A stretch of DNA of 64,000 bases from Cytophagales bacterium (GTDB lineage: Bacteria; Bacteroidota; Bacteroidia; Cytophagales; Cyclobacteriaceae): positions 1 through 64,000 of the forward strand of contig JAKSDQ010000331.1 in the NCBI GenBank assembly GCA_022360015.1, read 5' to 3'. Position 1 is the first letter of the stretch. Each line of letters starts with the position of its first letter. This document shows positions 34,326 to 42,179 of this stretch, in pieces. The notes beneath the pieces are model-generated. The model was not told where the DNA came from and made no database searches. It worked only from the letters and a program-made list of their open reading frames with translations. The translations under genes were made by a program, and so were the position numbers.

Positions 34326-35682
34326 ACATATGAATGGGGAGGCATCCGGAAAAAATATTATTATGGTAGGTGCCGGACTGGTAGGATCATTGCTAAGCAT
34401 TTATCTGCAGAAAAGAGGTAACCAGGTCACGCTGGTGGAAAAAAGACCGGATATGAGGTTGGCCGGCAGTATTGGTGGCCGTTCTATTAACCTGGCCCTG
34501 AGCAATCGAGGATGGAGGGCTTTAAAAGAAACCGGGGTAGCGGCCCAGGTGGAAAAGCTGGCTATTCCTATGAAGGGCAGAATGATGCACGACCCGGAAG
34601 GGAAGCTCACTTTTCAACCCTATGGCAAAGAGGGCCAGGCCATCTTTTCGGTCTCCCGGGCGGGTTTAAATCAACTGTTGATGAATGAGGCCGAGCAATG
34701 TGGTGTAAATATTTACTTTAACCAGGATTGTGAAAGCATAAACTTTGAGGAAACCATTGTTTTCGCAAAAAACAATAAAAATAAGACAACCCAGGCCTTT
34801 AAAGGTGATGTCATCATAGGAACCGATGGCGCGTTCTCGGTCGTAAGAGAAACCATCATGAAAAGTGGCCGGTTTAATTATTCCCAAAGCTACATCGATC
34901 ATGGATATAAGGAGCTGTCGATTCCACCCACCAAAGCTACGGCTTTTGCCCTGGAACCAAATGCCCTGCACATATGGCCTCGCGGGCGGTTCATGTTAAT
35001 AGCACTTCCCAATGCGGATCGCAGTTTTACCTGTACCTTGTTTTTACCTTTTGAAGGTGAAGACTCATTTTCTGCATTAAAATCTGAGAAAGCCATCATG
35101 GATTTTTTCCGGTCGACCTTCCCGGATGCCTTGCCGTTGATACCTGCTTTGTTGGATGATTATTTTCGAAACCCCACCTCTTCTCTGGTCACTGTCAAGT
35201 GTTACCCCTGGGTAAAGGGTAACACACTGATATTAGGCGATGCCTCCCATGCCATTGTACCTTTTTATGGCCAGGGAATGAATTCGGGATTTGAGGACTG
35301 TTATTTGTTGAATAAAATGATAGACACCCATCGAGGCAACTGGAAGGAGATTCTCGCCAGGTTTCAGGCCGTTCGAAAACCCGATACTGATGCAATTGCC
35401 GATCTGGCCATTCAAAATTTTCTGGAGATGCGTGACAAGGTAGCAGATGAAAATTTTTTGCTTAGAAAAAGAATTGAAGGCAGGCTGAATGAACTTTATC
35501 CCCAAAAATGGATACCGCTGTATTCTATGGTCACTTTTAGCGATATCGGATATGCCAGGGCCATGGCGGTAGGCAAAAGGCAGGAAGCCATTATGGATGA
35601 AGTGATGACCAAAGAAAACATAAGGGATACCTGGCAGCAACTTGATTTTGATGAAATTGTTCAAAAGCTAACCACGGATTAA
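34312..35682 (+). CDS. kmo: Kynurenine 3-monooxygenase
   Basis: 456 residues. It is an FAD-dependent hydroxylase that turns kynurenine into 3-hydroxykynurenine using NADPH and O2. The N-terminal Rossmann motif is IIMVGAGLVGSLLSIYLQKR, followed by GGRSINLALSNRGWRAL. The second FAD motif is LILGDASHAIVPFYGQGMN and the DG motif is IGTDGAFSVVR. With nbaC and kynU it gives kynurenine to aminocarboxymuconate semialdehyde, the branch toward quinolinate/NAD or full oxidation. Tryptophan dioxygenase and kynurenine formamidase are outside the window. Confidence 0.96.
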   Translation: MKTIKHMNGEASGKNIIMVGAGLVGSLLSIYLQKRGNQVTLVEKRPDMRLAGSIGGRSINLALSNRGWRALKETGVAAQVEKLAIPMKGRMMHDPEGKLTFQPYGKEGQAIFSVSRAGLNQLLMNEAEQCGVNIYFNQDCESINFEETIVFAKNNKNKTTQAFKGDVIIGTDGAFSVVRETIMKSGRFNYSQSYIDHGYKELSIPPTKATAFALEPNALHIWPRGRFMLIALPNADRSFTCTLFLPFEGEDSFSALKSEKAIMDFFRSTFPDALPLIPALLDDYFRNPTSSLVTVKCYPWVKGNTLILGDASHAIVPFYGQGMNSGFEDCYLLNKMIDTHRGNWKEILARFQAVRKPDTDAIADLAIQNFLEMRDKVADENFLLRKRIEGRLNELYPQKWIPLYSMVTFSDIGYARAMAVGKRQEAIMDEVMTKENIRDTWQQLDFDEIVQKLTTD

Positions 35683-35730
35683 TCTTTGCCATTATTTCAT
35701 TATAATTGCCTTCCATATCGGTTATATGTC

Positions 35731-36912
35731 ATGTTGAAACTCTACAAGCGAATGCCTGTTTACAACCGGATGATACTGTGCTCCTGCCTGTGTATGCTGG
35801 CCTGTAACCCATCTGACGAGCGCAGGACAGTTGTTGAGGAAGGTAGTTATGCAACGTCCCGGAAAAATGAAATCGAGATTGAATTTGCTGAAAGATTTAC
35901 GGTGTCATATGAAGAAGGGTATAAACTGGTCACTGTCAACAAACCGTGGAGGTACTCTAAATCCAGGTTTAGTTATGCCCTGGTGAACAGAGGTGCCCCT
36001 TTGCCAAAGCTGCCGGACTCTATCCAGGTGATCCGAATCCCGGTGCAAAGACTTGTTTGTACCTCCACCACGCATCTTTCCGCACTTGAATACCTGGGAG
36101 AAATCGAACGGCTGGTGGGTTTCCCGGACACAAAGTATATCTCTTCGGAAAATATTCGGATGCAAATCGATGAGGGAAACATCACTGAATTAGGTAGCGA
36201 GGCAGGATTAAATATTGAGGCATTGATGGCTCTTGAACCTGACCTTGTCATCGATTTTGCTATGGGTAACGAGTATGATAACTATAAAGTGATCAGAAAA
36301 ATCGGTATTCCCGTAGTGATAAACGCCGATTATATGGAAAGTACCCCGCTTGGAAGGGCCGAATGGATAAAGTTTACCTCCTTGTTTTTGAACCGGGAAA
36401 AAAAAGCGGATTCGATTTTTAATATCATACAATCGAATTATGATTCATTGGCAAATCTTGCCATGCACGCCAGCCACCGACCTACTGTTTATAGTGGAAT
36501 AGTTTACGGCGATTTATGGTATGTACCCGGAGGAAACAACTTTGGGGCTAAGTTTTTAGCTGATGCCCAGGGAAAATATTTGTGGGCCGATGATCCCTCT
36601 TCCGGCAATATTCCGCTGAGCTTTGAGGCTGTTTACGAGCGGGCGCACAAGGCTGACTACTGGATGGGGCTGGGGTCATTCGACTCACTGACCGAAATCA
36701 GGAAAACAGATAGTCGCTATGCGCAGTTCCATGCCTTCAAAGTGGGTAATGTATATAATTACAATGCTAAGATAGGTCCCGAAGGAGGCAATGCGTTTAT
36801 GGAGCTGGGATATTTAAGACCGGATATTGTATTGGCAGACATCATAAAAATCCTGCATCCTGATTTGTTGCCTGACCACCATTTGTATTTTTATCAAAAA
36901 CTGGAAGATTAA
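35731..36912 (+). CDS. ABC transporter substrate-binding lipoprotein (BtuF/FepB type)
   Basis: 393 residues from the ATG at 35731; an earlier ATG (35686) adds a polar stretch ahead of the signal peptide. The signal ends CLCMLACNPSDE, a lipobox with L-A before Cys. The Peripla_BP_2 fold is shown by LVCTSTTHLSALEYLGEIER, LVGFPDTKYIS, LNIEALMALEPDLVIDF and GIPVVINADYMESTPLGRA. These proteins bind iron-siderophore, heme or cobalamin. It is followed by FecCD-type permease and ATPase genes, forming a complete importer. The ligand cannot be told from sequence. Confidence 0.88.
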   Translation: MLKLYKRMPVYNRMILCSCLCMLACNPSDERRTVVEEGSYATSRKNEIEIEFAERFTVSYEEGYKLVTVNKPWRYSKSRFSYALVNRGAPLPKLPDSIQVIRIPVQRLVCTSTTHLSALEYLGEIERLVGFPDTKYISSENIRMQIDEGNITELGSEAGLNIEALMALEPDLVIDFAMGNEYDNYKVIRKIGIPVVINADYMESTPLGRAEWIKFTSLFLNREKKADSIFNIIQSNYDSLANLAMHASHRPTVYSGIVYGDLWYVPGGNNFGAKFLADAQGKYLWADDPSSGNIPLSFEAVYERAHKADYWMGLGSFDSLTEIRKTDSRYAQFHAFKVGNVYNYNAKIGPEGGNAFMELGYLRPDIVLADIIKILHPDLLPDHHLYFYQKLED

Positions 36913-36935
36913 TGATGTACCTTTGTCCGTAAGCC

Positions 36936-37997
36936 ATGAACGCATTGCAGTCTAAAGGAAAAACTTCGATTTTCTGGTATCTGGTGGTGGTTTTTCCAGT
37001 TGCCATGACCCTATTGTTTATGTTTAACATTTATCTGGGCTCTGTGGATATACCGTTTCAGGAAATGTTGAGAATACTGGGTAGGAGGGAGTCGGTTCAT
37101 GAAAGCTGGATTAACATCATATTTGAATTCCGGCTTCCTAAAGCAACTACCGCTGTCCTTGTCGGAGCAGGGTTGTCAATCAGTGGTTTATTGATGCAAA
37201 CGTTGTTTAACAATCCCCTGGCCGGTCCGTTTGTGCTTGGTATCACCTCAGGGGCCAGTCTGGGTGTGGCATTGTTGGTAATGGCCAGTTATTTATTGGC
37301 AGGTATGTTACCGGTTTTAGGGGAGATTGGCCATTGGGCTTTGATCATTGCCGGCTGCCTGGGAGCCTCGCTGGTGCTGTTAATCATTTTGTTGGTTTCT
37401 ATCAGGGTCAAAAGTAGTATGACCTTGTTGATAATAGGATTATTGTTTGGAAGTACAACAGGCGCTTTGGTTAGTATATTGCAGTTTTTCAGCGATAAGG
37501 ACGAGATCCAGGCCTATCTGATCTGGACTTTCGGAAGTTTGGGGGGGCTCACCTGGGATGAGCTGGTTGTTTTTATTCCTGTGGTCGTGTCAGGGCTGAT
37601 TCTGGCCTTTTTGTTGAAAAAACCTCTGAACGCTCTCCTGATCGGCGAGAGCTATGCACAAAGCATGGGCGTGAATGTCAAAAAGGTCCGTCTGATGATC
37701 ATTTTGACTACCAGCCTGCTTGCTGGCAGCATTACGGCTTTTTGTGGCCCCATCGCATTTATCGGTATAGCCGTGCCTCATATGGCCAGGATAATTTTGA
37801 ATAGTGGAAATCATCGGTACTTAACACTGGCTACCATTATGCTTGGAATAATAGTTATGTTGCTTTGTGATACCATCGCTCAACTACCGGGAAGCCAATA
37901 CATCCTGCCGATCAATGCTATTACCTCATTATTTGGTGCGCCGATGGTCATATGGATTGTGCTGGGGAAAAAAGATGTAAGAAATTCTTTTGCCTGA
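36936..37997 (+). CDS. FecCD-family ABC transporter permease
   Basis: 353 residues with about ten membrane helices. Conserved FecCD features are FEFRLPKATTAVLVGAGLSI, SGLLMQTLFNNPLAGPFVLG, ITSGASLGVAL and the late FCGPIAFIGIAVPHMARII, which contacts the ATPase. It forms the membrane channel of the iron/corrinoid importer with the lipoprotein before and the ATPase after it. The stop codon overlaps the ATPase start (TGATG at 37995-37999), a coupling arrangement. Confidence 0.93.
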   Translation: MNALQSKGKTSIFWYLVVVFPVAMTLLFMFNIYLGSVDIPFQEMLRILGRRESVHESWINIIFEFRLPKATTAVLVGAGLSISGLLMQTLFNNPLAGPFVLGITSGASLGVALLVMASYLLAGMLPVLGEIGHWALIIAGCLGASLVLLIILLVSIRVKSSMTLLIIGLLFGSTTGALVSILQFFSDKDEIQAYLIWTFGSLGGLTWDELVVFIPVVVSGLILAFLLKKPLNALLIGESYAQSMGVNVKKVRLMIILTTSLLAGSITAFCGPIAFIGIAVPHMARIILNSGNHRYLTLATIMLGIIVMLLCDTIAQLPGSQYILPINAITSLFGAPMVIWIVLGKKDVRNSFA

Positions 37998-39025
37998 TGA
38001 CACATGAGACCAGTCATATTGTCCTGGAAACCGTAAACCTGGCCGTTGGTTATCGCTCCGGAAGCTCAAAAAAGACAATACTGGACCGGATAAACCTCAA
38101 GCTTGAAAGAGGAAATCTGGTGTGCCTGCTCGGAGAGAACGGTGTTGGAAAATCGACCTTGCTAAAAACCATATCGGGGGTGATATCGCCACTTTCAGGG
38201 GACATCTTCATAGATGGCACACCGCTGTACCGTATCAGCCAGAAAGCACTCGCTAAAAAGATCAGCCTGGTTTTAACAGGCACACAAAAACCGGGGATCT
38301 TGAAGGTGCGTGAACTGGTTGCCCTGGGCCGGTATCCATACACCGGATGGGGTGGAGGACTATCGGCTGACGATCACAAAAAGATCGACCGGGCACTGAG
38401 TCTTACCAACATTGATTACATGGCCGAAGAAAATGTAGCGACATTAAGTGATGGGCAGATGCAAAAAGTTATGATTGCAAGGGCGTTGGCCCAGGATAGT
38501 GATATGATGATTTTAGATGAGCCCACTGCTTTCCTGGACGTCAATAACCGGCTTGAGATCATGCACCTTTTAAAAATGCTTGCCTGGGAAACCAAAAAAG
38601 CGATCCTGGTTTCTACCCATGATCTGGATACTGCTTTTCACACCGCCGATCAGCTATGGCTTGCCACTTGTTGCCTGCCAATCACTACCGGCTGCCCCGA
38701 GGATCTGATCGTACAAGGAGAAATTGCCCACCTTTTTGACCACGAAGCTTTTACCTTCGACCATTGGTCCGGAAGGTTCAAAGCCAACTTCAAATCTGTT
38801 AAACGTATTTTCCTGGTAGGAGAGGATAAATACCACCTATGGACTAGAAATGGCCTGGAGAGAATCGGCTTTAAAGTCACGAATGAGGAGGCGCCGTTAA
38901 AACTAACCATTCTATCGGACCGGAACCCCCGCAGGTGGTCACTGAGTTTTAAAGAAGAATGCCATGATTTTAATGGTATAGGAGATTTAATCAGGTTCCT
39001 CAGGTCACATACACTGTCCGATTGA
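37997..39025 (+). CDS. ABC transporter ATP-binding protein (FecE/BtuD type) with C-terminal extension
   Basis: 342 residues from the ATG at 37997, which overlaps the permease stop; a longer frame from 37952 lies inside the permease gene. Walker A is LLGENGVGKSTLLK. The signature is LSDGQMQKVMIARAL (Asp in place of the usual Gly). Walker B is DMMILDEPTAFLD and the switch His is in VSTHDLD. About 80-90 residues beyond the usual end (RIFLVGEDKYHLWTRNGLER, then LSDRNPRRWSLSF) form an extra domain seen in some Bacteroidota homologues. It energises uptake by the adjacent permease and lipoprotein. Confidence 0.9.
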   Translation: MTHETSHIVLETVNLAVGYRSGSSKKTILDRINLKLERGNLVCLLGENGVGKSTLLKTISGVISPLSGDIFIDGTPLYRISQKALAKKISLVLTGTQKPGILKVRELVALGRYPYTGWGGGLSADDHKKIDRALSLTNIDYMAEENVATLSDGQMQKVMIARALAQDSDMMILDEPTAFLDVNNRLEIMHLLKMLAWETKKAILVSTHDLDTAFHTADQLWLATCCLPITTGCPEDLIVQGEIAHLFDHEAFTFDHWSGRFKANFKSVKRIFLVGEDKYHLWTRNGLERIGFKVTNEEAPLKLTILSDRNPRRWSLSFKEECHDFNGIGDLIRFLRSHTLSD

Positions 39026-39042
39026 TTGTCGGGTTAATTTTT

Positions 39043-39087
39043 TACGACAAAAGTCGTATTTTATTTGGAATTACGACAATTGTCGTT
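39043..39087 (+). promoter_or_regulatory. Two BlaI-type operators
   Basis: TACGACAAAAGTCGTA (39043-39058) and TACGACAATTGTCGTT (39072-39087) are two dyads, 29 bases apart centre to centre, ending 33 bases before the repressor start. They match the BlaI/MecI operator style TACnACAnnTGTnGTA with G/C at position 4. They should let the repressor control its own operon. Confidence 0.8.
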
Positions 39088-39120
39088 TATATTTATCCTG
39101 TCAATAAAAAACCAATAATC

Positions 39121-39507
39121 ATGGTTAACAGAAAAGATGGCCCCTCAGAGCGGGAATTAGAAATTTTGCAGGTATTGTGGGATCTTGAACCCGCCACGGT
39201 CAGGGATATTCATGAGCAGATAGCCAGGGAAAAGAACATTGGCTACACCACCACCCTGAAGCAAATACAACGGATGTTTGACAAAGGGCTGGTGTCGAGG
39301 AAAAAGCACGGAAAGTCGCATGTATATTCCAGCAAAGTCGGCCGACATGAGACGCAAAATAATCTTTTTGATAAATTATTGAATACAGCTTTTAAGGGGT
39401 CAGCTATAAAATTAGTGATGCATGCTCTTGGCAAAGGCAAACCCACCCCGGAGGAAATAAAGCAATTAAGGGAACTATTAAATAAAATGGAAGGAGGAAA
39501 AAAATGA
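39121..39507 (+). CDS. BlaI/MecI/CopY family repressor
   Basis: 128 residues from the ATG at 39121; an in-frame upstream start (39022) would read through the operators. The winged helix is visible in SERELEILQVLWDLEPATVR and IGYTTTLKQIQRMFDKGLV; GKSHVYSSKVGRHETQNN follows. These repressors bind as dimers and are cut when the partner M56 sensor protease is activated. The stop overlaps the start of the M56 gene (ATGA), indicating coupled translation. Dyads upstream fit autorepression. No beta-lactamase gene is adjacent, so the regulated process may be something else. Confidence 0.92.
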   Translation: MVNRKDGPSERELEILQVLWDLEPATVRDIHEQIAREKNIGYTTTLKQIQRMFDKGLVSRKKHGKSHVYSSKVGRHETQNNLFDKLLNTAFKGSAIKLVMHALGKGKPTPEEIKQLRELLNKMEGGKK

Positions 39508-41729
39508 AATATGATATGCAATTGTTTTCGTTAAATCTTATCGAGTCTGTCGGGCTTACAATTATCGATACGGTCTGGCAGGGTTTGTTGCTGGGATTAG
39601 GGTTGTTTCTTATATTAACTTTCACCAGCACCAAAGCTGCTGCAATCCGATACCGGGTGTCTGGCCTTACGCTGGCGCTGATGTTTATCTGGGCTTGTTA
39701 TAGTTTTGTCAATCACTATCAGGCGTCTGTTGATTCAACCCTATTGTTGAGCAATACGCAGTACATGCCAGATGCTAATAATGACATCATTGGAATAATG
39801 CCGGAAAACCAGGTTGTAAAGGATGGGCTTGTATCTTTGCTGCACGATTTTCTACAACCCCACACGTCTGTTATTACAGGTATATGGCTGTTTGGCGTAT
39901 TCTTTTTTTGTATTAGGTTATCCGGTGGCCTGGTTTATATTCATCGCCTGAAAACTAATAGCACAGAGGTAACGGATCCTTTCTGGCTACATCAAATAAA
40001 CAGGCTAAGCAAACGTATTGGTATCAACCCGGTAACCAAACTTTTGGAGTCTGCCATGGTGAGTTCGCCTGTAACTGTGGGTTATCTGCGTCCTGTGATT
40101 ATTTTGCCGGTCGGCATGTTGACAGGTATACCCACCGCTCAATTGGAGTCTATCCTGGTGCATGAACTTATTCATATCAAAAAAGCCGACTATCTGGTTA
40201 ACCTATTTCAGTCAGTAGTAGAAATTATCTTTTTTTATCATCCTGCCACCTGGTTTATCTCAAACATGATCCAAAAGGAACGTGAAAACAGGTGTGATCA
40301 AATCACTGTTAGATTAATTGATGATCCTATGTCTTACGCCAGGGCTTTAACAGTTATCGGACAAAACAGCATGAGCCTTGCTCCGAAGCTGACCATGCCG
40401 GCGCATTCCGGAAAGGGTGATCTCACCAGGAGAATATTCAACGTATTGAACCTGGAAAACCCAAGGCCCAGCAAAAACAGGGTAATAGCAGCTTTATTAG
40501 TATTATTGCTAGGTGCTGGTTTCTTTTCCTTTTACATACCTGAACAAGTACCCTCCAAAAAGTCAATGAGTATCGGAATAGTTGATTACAAGCCAATCCC
40601 GGAAGAAGTAACACTGCCGGTATCTCATAAAGATACGGAGACAGAAAAGGAAAGCAGCGAAGCGCTATTAAAGGAATTGCCGGTGGACATAAGGCATAAA
40701 AATGAGATCGAAACAGATCCTGAAGTATTGCCAAAAAAAGCTATTCACCCATGGGCCATTAAAAACGACACCGTGCCTGCCCCAAAGCAGAACCAGATTG
40801 ATTTAAGACTCAAAAATCTGGGTAATATGCCCCAAATATACCCAACACCTGTTTTTTATGTAGATGGTCAAAAAACAGAGCCGCAGGATGTAAACATTTT
40901 GAATACCGCTATGATAAAGTCAATAGAGATTTTTAAGGGGCAGGATGCTGTTGAAAGATTTGGGAAAGAAGGCGAAAATGGGGTAGTGCTTATAACTACT
41001 AATCCTCTTTTAAAAGCAATAAAAAAGGATGGAAATCTCCTAAAAGAGGGTAAAAAACAGAAAAGTATTGAAATATTTAGCGATCGGGTGCGGGTAGATA
41101 GCAGCAGTATCAGGCTGGATGGAAAAGTCAGCGTACAAGCCCATGATACCCTATCGACCTCAACAGAGGCAAAATTCGTCATAACCAACAATGATTACCT
41201 TAAACCCCCCCTGCTCATAATCGATGGAAAAGTGTCCGGGTCTTCCCTTAAATCCCTGGATTCGGAATTGTCACCGGAAGAAATCGCCAGCGTACATGTC
41301 CTCCGCGACCAAAGCGCTGTTGCTCTGTATGGAAAAAAAGGGGCGAACGGTGTTGTGCTTGTAACCACCAAAAAGAAAAGCGCTGCCAACCAGACCGATA
41401 GCACCACCACCGTATCCGGTATCACCATGACCACGCCTGATATCACCACAACCAAAGCTGATGTCGTTAATCTGGAGACACCTGAAATATATCCCAACCC
41501 CTCTGCAGGCGTTTTTAACATCCGTTTTAAATTGGACCGCCGGTCAAAGGTAGGAATCCAGGTGTATGATTTAAATGGCAAACTGATCGACAAGGTATTC
41601 CGGAAATCATTGAATGAAGGAACCCACAACATCACCTGGGAGGCCGCTGACGTCCCTATCGGCAATTATATCCTTCATTTTACTGTTGGCAAACAAACTA
41701 TCAAACAACAAATCATTGTGCAAAAATAA
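39504..41729 (+). CDS. BlaR1-like M56 metallopeptidase with TonB-plug repeats and T9SS-type C terminus
   Basis: 741 residues. About four membrane helices lie in the first 330 residues, with the zinc motif HELIHIKKADY (His220-Glu221, His224) facing the cytoplasm in known BlaR1 proteins. The region beyond residue 350 is unusual. Two plug-like segments occur, about 440-500 (PTPVFYVDGQ, IFKGQDAVERFG) and 571-630 (LLIIDGKVSGSS, VLRDQSAVALYGKKGANG). A final domain (about 660-741) has IYPNPSAGVFNIRF, VYDLNGKLI and WEAADVPIGNYILHF, typical of type IX secretion sorting domains. It probably senses an envelope signal and cleaves the BlaI repressor. The inner-membrane protease plus T9SS tail is odd. Confidence 0.85.
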   Translation: MKYDMQLFSLNLIESVGLTIIDTVWQGLLLGLGLFLILTFTSTKAAAIRYRVSGLTLALMFIWACYSFVNHYQASVDSTLLLSNTQYMPDANNDIIGIMPENQVVKDGLVSLLHDFLQPHTSVITGIWLFGVFFFCIRLSGGLVYIHRLKTNSTEVTDPFWLHQINRLSKRIGINPVTKLLESAMVSSPVTVGYLRPVIILPVGMLTGIPTAQLESILVHELIHIKKADYLVNLFQSVVEIIFFYHPATWFISNMIQKERENRCDQITVRLIDDPMSYARALTVIGQNSMSLAPKLTMPAHSGKGDLTRRIFNVLNLENPRPSKNRVIAALLVLLLGAGFFSFYIPEQVPSKKSMSIGIVDYKPIPEEVTLPVSHKDTETEKESSEALLKELPVDIRHKNEIETDPEVLPKKAIHPWAIKNDTVPAPKQNQIDLRLKNLGNMPQIYPTPVFYVDGQKTEPQDVNILNTAMIKSIEIFKGQDAVERFGKEGENGVVLITTNPLLKAIKKDGNLLKEGKKQKSIEIFSDRVRVDSSSIRLDGKVSVQAHDTLSTSTEAKFVITNNDYLKPPLLIIDGKVSGSSLKSLDSELSPEEIASVHVLRDQSAVALYGKKGANGVVLVTTKKKSAANQTDSTTTVSGITMTTPDITTTKADVVNLETPEIYPNPSAGVFNIRFKLDRRSKVGIQVYDLNGKLIDKVFRKSLNEGTHNITWEAADVPIGNYILHFTVGKQTIKQQIIVQK

Positions 41730-41745
41730 TCTCCACCGGTTACCG

Positions 41746-42083
41746 GTGTTTTGCCTTATGAAAGTTATTGATTCCAAACGATACGTCCGCGTACAGATAT
41801 TTTGCTCTTACCATGAACGATATTGATTTTAAATGCAACGTTTCGCCACCAATATTTTGTTTTTTTATGCATGACAATGATCCTAAATGCAATGCTTGGC
41901 TACCAATATCTTGCTTCTGCATGAACAGCCATGATTCTGAATGAAACCTTTGATGACCAATATTTTGCTTCTTCATGAACAGCAATGATTCCGAATCAAA
42001 ATTTAGCTGTCCATGTTTTGATTTTTTATGAACAGCGGCGATCCCGCATAAAACATTTGGACACCAATATTTTCCCCCCATGG
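41746..42083. repeat. Tandem array of about 54-nt units
   Basis: Seven imperfect units start at 41746, 41796, 41851, 41905, 41959, 42013 and 42066. The three central units are exactly 54 nt; the flanking ones are 50, 55 and 53 nt, and the last is truncated. The shared core is AATATTTTGCTTCTTCATGA ... CAATGATTC ... AAATGCAA ... CC. The minus strand is open for 113 codons (42081-41740), giving an 18-residue periodicity such as KQNIGHQRF-HSESWLFMQ. The 53-nt unit shifts the phase, so that protein is not uniformly repeated. The array starts 17 bases after the M56 gene, between convergent genes. Confidence 0.85.
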
Positions 42084-42179
42084 CTCAAGCCCCACCCACA
42101 GATTACGATTGACAATCAGCATCCGATTTACCCCTACGGCATCAAGCCTCACACCCACACCCACACTCCAACTCACACT

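Noticed and set aside
41740-42081. 113-codon minus-strand ORF as a real gene
   Set aside because: It lies entirely in the tandem array; the 53-nt unit shifts the repeat phase, and there is no recognisable start context. It is reported as an array, not as a gene.
41746-42083. CRISPR array
   Set aside because: Units are contiguous 54-mers without unique spacers, and no cas genes are near. The 24-nt repeats at 30724 are also contiguous.
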